Source: SHZI01 sp041396045 (GTDB lineage Bacteria; Pseudomonadota; Gammaproteobacteria; Steroidobacterales; GCA-2729495). From it: a DNA stretch of 8,517 bases. Numbering within the stretch: position 1 is the stretch's first letter; the number at the start of each line of letters is the position of its first letter. Made by a program: the position numbers and the translations under genes. The notes below the pieces were generated by a model. The model did no database searches, was not told the origin of the DNA, and saw only the letters and a program-made list of their open reading frames with translations. The stretch is from NCBI GenBank assembly GCA_041396045.1, contig JAWKZI010000025.1, positions 1 to 8,517 of the forward strand, given 5' to 3'. Positions 1 to 6,829 of this stretch are shown piece by piece.

Positions 1-932
1 ACCTCGATGGTGCGGGTTTTCTGGTCCAGGTAGGGATACACATACGCGACCCTGCCCCGATAAGTGGCCCCGGGTTGATAGGCCAAGGCCATCTCGGCCT
101 CCTGACCAACGTGCAACCACGGTGCCTCATACTCGTAAACGTTCGCATAGACCCACACTGTGGCAATGTCTGCGATTGCATAAACAGTCTGACCAGGCTG
201 CAGAAATCCGCCTTCCGGGATATTGCGCTCGACGACAATCCCGCTGAATGGTGCGTACACCACCATCGTGCGCGTAATCTCACCACGCTCGCGCAACGCC
301 TTTATCTGCTGGTCCGTCACATTCCAGTAGCGCAATCGCATCTCGACAGAACGGACGAGATCGACGCCACCTGCAACGGCGTCCGGCAATGTGCTTTCCA
401 CAAGCCGCGCCCGGTACCGGAGCGCCACCAGGTACTCCTCCTGGGTAGCCACCAGTTCGGGGCTGTAGATTTCCAGCAATGGCTCGCCCCGCCGCACGAC
501 CTGGCCTGCAAAATTGATGTACTGGGCCTCAATCCAGCCGCCGATTTTCGGCGCGATGCGACGCACTTTCGTCTCGTCATAGCCGACACGCCCCACGGTA
601 CGGATGTCGCGGGTCAGTTGCTTCAACTGCACCACTTCAGTGGTGACACCGATGTTCTGAATCGTCGCCGGATCAATGCGCACGCTCCCCGGCGGGCCAT
701 CATCCAGCTCTCCTTCATAGACGGGCACGAGATCCATGCCCATCCCATCCTTTCCGGCGCTTTTTGCGACAAAGGTTGGGTCCATGGAAGATTTCCAGTA
801 GAGAATCTTGCGCCCGCTGGCCTCGGGCGCAGGCTCTCCGGCGCCGGAGCCGGAACCAGCCGGAGGCTTTGCACAGGCCGACAACAGTGCCGCCAGCAGA
901 GCCGACGCGACCAGCATGAGACCTCGATTCAT
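1..932 (-). CDS. cusB: CusB-type RND efflux periplasmic adaptor lipoprotein (partial, C-terminus off window)
   Basis: Membrane-fusion/adaptor subunit of a tripartite heavy-metal RND efflux system. It would link the inner-membrane pump to the outer-membrane channel in the periplasm. From the ATG at 932-930 the frame is open to the window edge, giving 310 complete codons of a family usually about 400-500 residues long. Residues 1-20 are a lipoprotein signal with lipobox LSAC (Cys20). Residues 43-72 match the short metal-binding segment seen in CusB-like proteins (ILYWKSSMDP ... GMGMDLVPVY), here with Met50, Met64 and Met66 and no Cys or His. The barrel-sandwich/lipoyl halves follow (PKIGGWIEAQYI near 128; VYAPFSGIVVERNIPEGGFL near 225), separated by a helical hairpin (PELVATQEEYLVALRYRARL). 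The start is supported by an AGGTG about 10 bases upstream. It sits 17 bases after the TolC-like gene, so they form one operon. The pump gene (CusA-like) should lie to the left. Cu/Ag specificity is inferred from the family. Confidence 0.9.
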   Translation of the reverse strand, partial: MNRGLMLVASALLAALLSACAKPPAGSGSGAGEPAPEASGRKILYWKSSMDPTFVAKSAGKDGMGMDLVPVYEGELDDGPPGSVRIDPATIQNIGVTTEVVQLKQLTRDIRTVGRVGYDETKVRRIAPKIGGWIEAQYINFAGQVVRRGEPLLEIYSPELVATQEEYLVALRYRARLVESTLPDAVAGGVDLVRSVEMRLRYWNVTDQQIKALRERGEITRTMVVYAPFSGIVVERNIPEGGFLQPGQTVYAIADIATVWVYANVYEYEAPWLHVGQEAEMALAYQPGATYRGRVAYVYPYLDQKTRTIE

Positions 933-949
933 AAAACGTACACCTGGAT

Positions 950-2316
950 CTATGGCCTTGAGTTTGAGAGCGGTTGCCCGATGGCTCGCTCAAGGTCGGC
1001 GAGCGCCTGCTGATAGTCACGCACTGCCCGATCGCGCTGGAGGCGGACCTGCTCAAGAGACCGCAAGCTGTCAATCACCGTCAGGAAGTCCACCACCCCG
1101 GCCTGATAGCCGGATTGCGCTGCTGCGATACGTTCAGTGGTCTGGGGAATAAGGGTTCCACGGTAAATCTCCTCGGTCCGGGCAGCGACCACAACGCGCT
1201 CGTACTGCCGCTGTACCTGGTCAAACACCTGATTCCTGAGATCACGTTGGTGGAACTCTTCTCGTCGCACCTGGGCTTGCGTATCGCGAACCTCGGCACC
1301 GATCCGGTTCGCCCACAGCGGGACTGAAAAGCCCAGCTTCACCATCCAGATATCGTTGCCATCACGCGCGAAGGCTGGATTTGTACCGCCCCGCACATCA
1401 ATCCACTGTACGCCGAGCTTGAAATCAGGCAGATAACCCAACCGCGCCAGACGTTCGGACTGATGACTCGCATCAACGACGTGGGTCTGGGAAAGCAGCT
1501 CGGCCGGTTTGCATCGGCTATATCAACAAGGCGGGCGAGCGAAATCTTGAGCGGCTTCGCATCCAGATCAGTGGGCGGACCCAGCGGTGCCCGGGGTGCG
1601 CGGTCGAGCAGTGCATTCAGGGCGCCGATCGCCGTCTCGACGTCCCCCAGGTAGACGACACGCTCAGCCGCAAGGCGGCTCAGCTGTTCCTGCGCAAGGA
1701 TCACGTCCCGCTGCGCGGCTTTGCCGACCCGATACCTGGCCTGAGCTACTTCAGCAAACTGGCGGGTCAGGTCGGTTGTATCGTTATTGATTTCGAGCGA
1801 GCGCTTGGCCAGGTTGTAGTCGGCGTACCGCGCCCGCACCTGGCGAGTAATTTCCTGGATTGCCGCTTCGAGCAACTGGTAGTTTGCCTCAGAGCGTGAC
1901 TCCGCAATCTTGCTACGAAGTCCGAGCTTCCCCGGAAACGGAATTGCCTGGGATATTTCCACACTGTTCCCCTGGGGACCGGCCCGTGTCTCGGCCATAT
2001 CGCCGGTATCCGGAATCAGCGTCACCGTCGGGTTCTCGTACCAGCTCTGGGCCCTGATTCTTTCTTTTGATGCCTCCCACTCGGAACGTACGGCACCAAT
2101 ATTGGGGTTGTTCTCGACTGCGAACGGCACCAGTACTTCCAGGGAAAGTGGTGCGAGAAGATCTGCCTCCGTCACGGTCACTATGCGCTCTGGCGCCACC
2201 TGCTCATCAGTAGAAGGTTGCGCTACCGCGTTGACGCCAGCGAGCATGAGCGCCACCCAAGCCAAAGCACAGCCCAAGGACCCACTTGTAACCCGCTTAT
2301 GCCTGCCACCTGCCAT
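950..2316 (-). CDS. TolC-family outer-membrane efflux channel (CusC/CzcC-like), frameshifted near 1500
   Basis: Outer-membrane channel of the tripartite efflux system. The ATG at 2316-2314 is preferred over an upstream in-frame ATG at 2403 because an AGAGGG lies 7-8 bases before it and a signal peptide follows directly (residues about 10-33, hydrophobic LGCALAWVALMLAG, then NAVAQ). The mature part shows TolC-type repeats: LEVLVPFAVENNPNIGAVRSEWEA, then GNSVEISQAIPFPGKLGLRS, long amphipathic helices, and in the second half GFSVPLWANRIGAEVRD and a closing TVIDSLRSLEQVRLQRDRAV segment. The frame breaks after codon 272 (ANRP, 1512-1501). The first frame then runs out of family sequence and stops at 1339, while the next frame carries on as ELLSQTHVVDASHQSERLAR to the TAG at 952-950. 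One missing base at about 1498-1503 (for example G in CCGGAG) explains it. The restored length is about 455 residues, normal for the family. Whether the break is real or a read error cannot be decided here. Confidence 0.88.
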
Positions 2317-2541
2317 CGATTTCCCTCTAGATGCGCTGCACCGAAACTTGTCCGAAGCCGGGAGGATATTGCTGCCGTTTGCTACACATTGCACGTAGAT
2401 CACACACGTAGCGAAGAACCTACCGATATTCAGCGGAGAAGTTGTCTCAAAACAATCTCGATCCGCCTGCGGTACGGGTAAGTCCTGACAACCAGTCAGT
2501 AACCTATACTGAATACCAGCAATATAGGGCGACGACGGCTA
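2317..2541. promoter_or_regulatory. Divergent intergenic region between efflux operon and two-component system
   Basis: A 225-base gap with no gene of its own lies between the leftward efflux operon and the rightward regulator. It must hold both promoters. The rightward side has a good -10 (TATACT, 2505-2510) about 32 bases before the regulator ATG, and an inverted repeat where the -35 should be (separate entry). The leftward side has no convincing consensus promoter. A TTGTCTCAAAACAA element (2442-2455, 4-base arms) and a TTGAGA within its minus strand are possible -35/operator material but weak. The arrangement is the same as the E. coli cusC/cusR divergent region. Confidence 0.6.
2485..2510 (+). 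promoter_or_regulatory. Candidate CusR/CopR-like box overlapping -35, with -10 TATACT
   Basis: Positions 2485-2499 read CTGACAACCAGTCAG, a perfect inverted repeat with 5-base arms and a 5-base centre. Its TGACAA...GTCA core resembles the E. coli CusR box (TGACAA, short centre, TTGTCA) but is one base shorter. It is followed six bases later by the -10-like TATACT (2505-2510). There is no good -35 at the proper distance (GTCCTG at 2482-2487), which fits an activator-dependent promoter. The likely start point would be near 2517, leaving a leader of about 25 bases. Autoregulation by the adjacent response regulator is inferred. Confidence 0.45.
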
Positions 2542-3267
2542 ATGAGTTCCATGAAACGACGGGTATTAATCATCGAGGATGAACAGGACCTCGCATTGCT
2601 CATCAAGCGGCATCTGGAGGGCAGTGGCTTCGAGGTGCAGACGGTATCGAGGGGCGATGATGGCCTGCGGGCAGCGGAGACTGCGGCTTTTGACCTGATC
2701 TTGCTGGACCTGATGTTGCCAGGAATGGACGGCATCGAAGTCTGCCGGCGTCTGCGCGACCAGAAGATCGCCACACCGATCATGATGGTGACGGCACGGA
2801 CGACCGAGGTCGACAAGGTGCTCGGGCTGGATATGGGCGCTGACGACTACATCGCCAAGCCCTTTGGCATCGCCGAACTGACAGCGCGGGTCAAGGCAAT
2901 TCTTCGGCGAATAGAAGGCATGGAGACAGCCCATGCAACAGGCACCGGTTCAATTCAGATCGGTGATGCGGTATGCATCAATCCATCATCCCGACAGGTG
3001 ATGGTACGCGGCAAGGCTGTCAGCCTGACGCCCAAGGAGTTTGACCTCATGGTGCATTTCGCGCGGAACCCCGGGCGGGTCTATACACGCTCACAACTGC
3101 TCGATACCGTATGGGGCTATCGTCACGACGGTTATGAACATGCCGTCAACTGTCACATCAACCGGTTACGGGAAAAAATAGAGCGGGATCAGACCCGCCC
3201 TGAGCTGCTCCTGACCGTCTGGGGTGTCGGCTACAAGCTTGCCGAATCGCTTCCACCCGAGAGTTAA
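2542..3267 (+). CDS. OmpR/PhoB-family response regulator (CusR/CopR-like by context)
   Basis: DNA-binding response regulator, 241 residues, the usual length. The receiver domain (about residues 6-120) has every key residue: acidic pair Glu12-Asp13, phosphoacceptor Asp56 in LILLDLMLPGMDG, Thr84 in MMVTAR and Lys106 in YIAKPF. The winged-helix effector domain (about 137-236) contains LTPKEFDLMVHFARNPGRVYTR, a recognition-helix region ending HAVNCHINRLREKIE, and the wing VWGVGYKL. The start at 2542 has only a weak upstream AGGGCG; a second ATG at 2551 (residue 4) is an equally possible start. The kinase gene begins 3 bases after its stop, so the two are co-transcribed. It is divergent from a CusB/TolC efflux operon and probably activates it together with its own promoter. 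Metal specificity is inferred from position and not from its own sequence. Confidence 0.92.
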   Translation: MSSMKRRVLIIEDEQDLALLIKRHLEGSGFEVQTVSRGDDGLRAAETAAFDLILLDLMLPGMDGIEVCRRLRDQKIATPIMMVTARTTEVDKVLGLDMGADDYIAKPFGIAELTARVKAILRRIEGMETAHATGTGSIQIGDAVCINPSSRQVMVRGKAVSLTPKEFDLMVHFARNPGRVYTRSQLLDTVWGYRHDGYEHAVNCHINRLREKIERDQTRPELLLTVWGVGYKLAESLPPES

Positions 3268-3270
3268 GCG

Positions 3271-4764
3271 ATGTTCCGAACACTCTATCGCCGGCTGCTG
3301 GTCGTCATCCTGGCCTTCGGGATAGCAATGACTGCGGTCTTCGCCACAGTGCTCTTTGTTTCTCACGAAGCCTATCATTCCGAGGCTGATCAGATCGCCA
3401 ATCGGCGACTTGCCCGGCATTATGCCAATGCACGACTGCTCATCAGTGATGAGCCACTGACTGCCGATAATTTTCACAAGGGCATCAGAAAACTTGCGGA
3501 ACTCAACCCGGATGTCGACCTGTACCTCGTTGATGCGGACGGCTTGCTGATTGCCTCATCGGTACCAACGGTGCAATGGGTGCGCACACGGGTTGATGTC
3601 GCTCCGATTGACGCTTTTCTCGGCAATACGGTCCCCCTGCCTATTCTTGGCGATAACCCGCGATTCATCGACAGCAAGGAAATATTCTCCGCTGCGCCGG
3701 TGACAATTCTGGATTGCCCGGCACGCTATCTTTACGTGATCCTGCGTCGAAATCGCATCAACGACACTGTCCTGAAACTGCGCAGGACATACACCATCAA
3801 CGAAAGCCTGGGCCTGCTTGTCTCATGCAGCGTACTGGCCATCCTGGCCACGCTCGTTTTGGTTCGCTCGATTACCCGGCGTCTCAGCACCCTCAAGGCG
3901 GAGATGGAGCGCTTTCACGCCGCGACGATCCCTGATGGTACCGGCTCCACCATGCCGACCAACTCGAAAGGTGACGAGATTGAACGCCTGGCAGACCTGT
4001 TTGAAAATCTGTCCAGTCATGTGCAGAGCCAGATGGAAAGCCTGCGCGACACCGACAACATGCGCCGCAATATGGTCGCGAATATTTCCCACGACCTGCG
4101 CACACCATTGACGACACTGCAAGCTCACCTGGACACTTTGGCCCTGAAAGATATTGATTTGTCACCCGATGAGCGAGACCTGTATCTCGCCACGGCGATC
4201 AATCAATCACGCCGCCTCACCCGCCTGGTCAATCAACTGCTCGAGCTTGCCAAACTCGATGCCGGTCAGGTCGCACTGCAAAGAGAGCCGTTTCAGCTGG
4301 CCGAGCTCTTGCAGGATATCGCCCAGGAACTGTCGCTCAGCTGCTCGGCAAAGGACATCCTTCTTCGCGCCGAATACTCAAGCACTTTGCCCCGGGTAGT
4401 CGGTGATATCGGCCTGATCGAACGCGCAATCGACAACCTGGTGGAGAATTCCATCCGGCATACCCCTGCGGGCGGCAAAGTAACGCTGCGCGCAACCGCG
4501 CAATCACCGGATCGTGTACGGGTGGATGTCGAGGACTCAGGGACGGGCATCCTGCCCGATGAACAGGCGAACATTTTTGATCGCTTCTATCGCGGTGACC
4601 CGAGCCGTTCGAGCGATTCCGCGCATGCCGGACTGGGTCTGGCAATTGTAAAAAGCATCCTTGATCTTCATGGCGTAACGATTGCCGTCTACAGCAGACC
4701 CGGCATCGGTACACGGTTCAGTTTTGAGCTCCCGATACACGCCCCGGATCCCGGCCTCTTCTGA
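3271..4764 (+). CDS. Inner-membrane sensor histidine kinase with HAMP domain (partner of the OmpR-type regulator)
   Basis: Class I sensor kinase, 497 residues. Segments in order: TM1 (about 9-30), periplasmic sensor (about 31-178), TM2 (about 180-198), HAMP linker (about 199-255), HisKA dimerisation domain with phosphoacceptor His274 (NISHDLRTPL), and an ATPase domain with N-box Asn393 (IDNLVENSIRHTP), G1 Asp422 (VEDSGTGI), an F-box (DRFYRGD) and G2 GLGLAIV near 454-460. All catalytic motifs are present, so it should be active. The periplasmic part contains DLYLVDADGLLIASS and later IFSAAPV...YLYVIL, a pattern that looks like a PAS/Cache-type fold. The E. coli CusS metal ligands were not recognised in it, although His32, His36 and Cys149 are candidate ligands. 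It starts 3 bases after the regulator stop. It would sense an envelope signal, probably a metal or metal stress given the efflux operon next door. Confidence 0.92.
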   Translation: MFRTLYRRLLVVILAFGIAMTAVFATVLFVSHEAYHSEADQIANRRLARHYANARLLISDEPLTADNFHKGIRKLAELNPDVDLYLVDADGLLIASSVPTVQWVRTRVDVAPIDAFLGNTVPLPILGDNPRFIDSKEIFSAAPVTILDCPARYLYVILRRNRINDTVLKLRRTYTINESLGLLVSCSVLAILATLVLVRSITRRLSTLKAEMERFHAATIPDGTGSTMPTNSKGDEIERLADLFENLSSHVQSQMESLRDTDNMRRNMVANISHDLRTPLTTLQAHLDTLALKDIDLSPDERDLYLATAINQSRRLTRLVNQLLELAKLDAGQVALQREPFQLAELLQDIAQELSLSCSAKDILLRAEYSSTLPRVVGDIGLIERAIDNLVENSIRHTPAGGKVTLRATAQSPDRVRVDVEDSGTGILPDEQANIFDRFYRGDPSRSSDSAHAGLGLAIVKSILDLHGVTIAVYSRPGIGTRFSFELPIHAPDPGLF

Positions 4765-4880
4765 TTCGCAGCCGTCACAACTTTCGGTCACCGAGACGGT
4801 ACCGAGATATATCCAAGACGTTTCCGCGATGAACCACAAAAAAAAGCCCGGCATTATCAAATGCAGACGGGGGTACACCA
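4765..4880 (+). promoter_or_regulatory. Intergenic region before porin with imperfect tandem repeat
   Basis: This 116-base gap separates the kinase from the porin. It contains two adjacent near-copies, CGGTCACCGAGA (4785-4796) and CGGTACCGAGA (4797-4807). Each includes a small dyad (CGGT-C-ACCG and CGGTACCG). They are followed directly by TATATC (4808-4813), a possible -10, so the repeats sit where an operator or -35 would be. A GGGGG ribosome-binding site lies at about 4868-4872, some 8 bases before the porin ATG. A run of eight A at 4838-4845 has no partner hairpin. Promoter and operator roles are inferred. Confidence 0.35.
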
Positions 4881-6163
4881 ATGAAGAAGACCATCCATAT
4901 CGCCATACTCTGCGCCGCATCAGCAGTTCTTGGGCCAGGTTGGTTACCGACGGCACTGGCCGCAGATCCCACGGTGGAAGCGCTGGAAACTCGGGTAAAG
5001 GAACTGGAAGCATCGATCGCCGAGCTTCGCGGCGAACTTGGCCGTCTGGCCGAACAGAATTCGAGCAAAGCGGCTGCCATGAAGGAAGAACGCGGCCAGA
5101 TCAGCGAAGAATCCGCAACGGTGGCCCGTGCAGAGGCTGCCAGCATTGCAGCTGAATGGCAGAACGCAACATCAGCCTTCCACCTGTCTGGATACGGTGC
5201 AGCCTCCTACGTCGACCAGGAAGGTGCGAACGGCGAATTCGGCGGTGTCACCTTCAACCCGATCCTTCACTTCCAGTATCGCAACCAGATTCTCTGGGAG
5301 TCCGAACTGGAACTGGAGATTGACCAGGATGGCGCAACGGATGTGACACTTGAATACAGCACCATCGATTGGTTGATCAATGATCATGTCACCCTGCTGG
5401 CCGGCAAATTCCTGAGCCCTCTTGGCCAGTTCCGGCAAAACCTTCATCCGGCATGGATTAACAAGCTGCCCTCCGCACCACCGGGGTTCGGACATGACGG
5501 CGCAGCACCTGCGGCCGACGTGGGCGTTCAGCTCCGTGGTGGACTGCCGCTCCCCCGAGCAGCGCATCTGAATTACGCGGTTTATGTTGGCAACGGACCG
5601 CAACTGGAGGCCGATGGGGGCGAGATCCACGGCATCGTCAGTGAAGGATTTACGCGGAATGCAGATGATCCTGTCGTCGGTGGGCGGTTGGGCTTCCTGC
5701 CAATGCCGAATCTCGAGATCGGCGTCTCCGGTGCCGTTGGCAAGGCGACACTGACAACGGCGGATGGTGTCGCAATCGAGGACGGGGACGAGCCCGCAAG
5801 GGACTACGGGGCACTCGGCGCAGATCTTGTTTACCGGTGGAAAGACCTTGAGGGTCGCGGTGAACTGATACGTCAGAAGGTCGACGACGCACCCGGCAGT
5901 CTTGCTGAAGAAGGCGGCACCTGGCGCGCCTGGTATCTGCAACTCGCATACCGACTCGGGTCCCGGCATGGGAAGGCATAGTCCGATATTCGGATTTCAA
6001 TTCGCCGCACCCGGAACAGCGGCAGGATCAGTGGATGATCGGCTTCGAATATCTGATTGCATCCAATGCGATGGTCAAGCTGGGTTATGAGTTCAATGAC
6101 GGCCTCTCGCAGACAGAAACCGACGCTAACCGTTGGTTACTTCAACTTGCCTACGGCTACTGA
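4881..6163 (+). CDS. Coiled-coil outer-membrane beta-barrel porin, frameshifted near 5958
   Basis: Outer-membrane porin of the OprO/P-like type by general pattern. The signal peptide spans residues 1-27 (MKKTIHIAIL...PTALA, cleavage before ADP). Residues about 30-66 form a heptad coiled coil (VEALETRVKELEASIAELRG), probably the trimer-forming stalk. Amphipathic strands begin at FHLSGYGAASYV and include HFQYRN, ESELELEIDQDG, VTLLAGKFLSPLG, HPAWINKLPSAPPGFGHDG and GVQLRGGLPL. The first frame ends at a TAG (5979-5981) just after WYLQLAYRLG. The next frame, from 5960, continues as VPAWEGIVRYSDFNSPH and FEYLIASNAMVKLGYEFND. It ends LLQLAYGY at the TGA 6161-6163, a typical barrel C-terminus with a terminal aromatic. 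One base is missing in the GGG at 5958-5960. The restored length is about 427 residues. The substrate is unknown. Confidence 0.82.
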
Positions 6164-6176
6164 AACGGGGGTTCCC

Positions 6177-6813
6177 ATGACCGGAATACAAAAACCACAG
6201 ACATCGCACCGGGTAGCCGCCACAGTCATCGCAGCAGCCTGTCTGCTGAATTTTTACGGTGTCCGCAGCCGATGGCCCGGAAGGGGACGTTTCCCGCGGC
6301 GCTGTCGCCTGGGCTCAACAATGCCAACGCTGCCACAACATGCGGGACCCCATGGAGTTTCGTGACGATCAGTGGCGCGTCATCATGGCGCACATGCGGG
6401 TACGAGGCGGCCTTGATGGGCAACAGGCGCGGGACATTCTTGCCTTCCTCAGGCCAGCAACGGCGGCTACTGGGACGGCGCAGGAGCGCCCGCCTATACG
6501 CCGGCCGTACAAACGCAGGCCACTGGGCAAGACACTACCCAGAAGGTAAGGACGGGAAAGGCTGTTTTCGAACGCAGCTGTATTGCCTGCCATGGCCAGG
6601 ACGGACGCGGCACGTTGCCCGGTGTGCCCGACTTCACCACCGCTGGTGGCCCGCTGACCAAACCCGATCAGGCCTTACAACGTAGCATTCTCGACGGTAT
6701 TCGAAATCCAGTCTCCGGTCGCCATGCCGCCCAAAGGCGGCGATCCCACTTTGAGCACAGCAGATGCTTCAACCGTGCTGGCGTACCTGCGAATGACCTT
6801 TGGCCATGAGTGA
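6177..6813 (+). pseudogene. Periplasmic diheme class I cytochrome c (three apparent frameshifts)
   Basis: Two c-type haem domains after a signal peptide, lying 13 bases after the porin stop and probably co-transcribed with it. The ATG at 6177 follows a GGGGG and starts a signal peptide (about 27 residues, VAATVIAAACLLNF). One extra base near 6250-6258, perhaps in the T5 run, is needed to reach VSAADGPEGDVSRGAVAW. Haem site 1 is CQRCH (6322-6336), with methionines in MAHMRVRGG as candidate sixth ligands. One missing base near 6449-6451 then restores ILAFLQASNGGYWDG. Haem site 2 is SCIACHGQDGRG (Cys-X2-Cys-His at 6579-6593). A third shift at 6708-6712 restores SPVAMPPKGGDPTLST, whose Met is the expected second axial ligand. 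Translation then ends YLRMTFGHE at the TGA 6811-6813. The restored length is about 211 residues. It is marked broken as sequenced, but the composition in every segment is that of an intact gene. The electron-transfer partner is unknown. Confidence 0.72.
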
Positions 6814-6829
6814 TGACATCCTGCTGGCC

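Noticed and set aside
75..1013. Long plus-strand open frame (312 codons) opposite the adaptor gene
   Set aside because: It is antisense to a clearly recognisable CusB-like protein and its translation has no domain, signal or motif; GC-rich coding DNA gives such shadows.
2339..2403. Upstream ATG at 2403 as the TolC-like start
   Set aside because: It would put 29 polar residues before the signal peptide; the ATG at 2316 has a ribosome-binding site and places the signal peptide near the N-terminus.
4838..4864. Possible minus-strand terminator: GCATT-TGAT-AATGC stem followed by CGGGC and eight T
   Set aside because: The stem is only 5 base pairs and separated from the T run, and no minus-strand gene ends here.
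5172..5969. Long minus-strand open frame (265 codons) opposite the porin
   Set aside because: The porin strand carries a signal peptide, coiled coil and barrel strands; the antisense frame shows nothing recognisable and no ribosome-binding site was identified.
6177..6813. Programmed ribosomal frameshifting as the explanation of the cytochrome breaks
   Set aside because: Three shifts within 640 bases, one inside the signal peptide, with no slippery heptamer or pseudoknot seen, do not fit any known programmed event.
6814..6829. Shared terminator between the convergent cytochrome and propeller genes
   Set aside because: The 16-base gap has no hairpin or T run, and neither gene end shows a clear stem.
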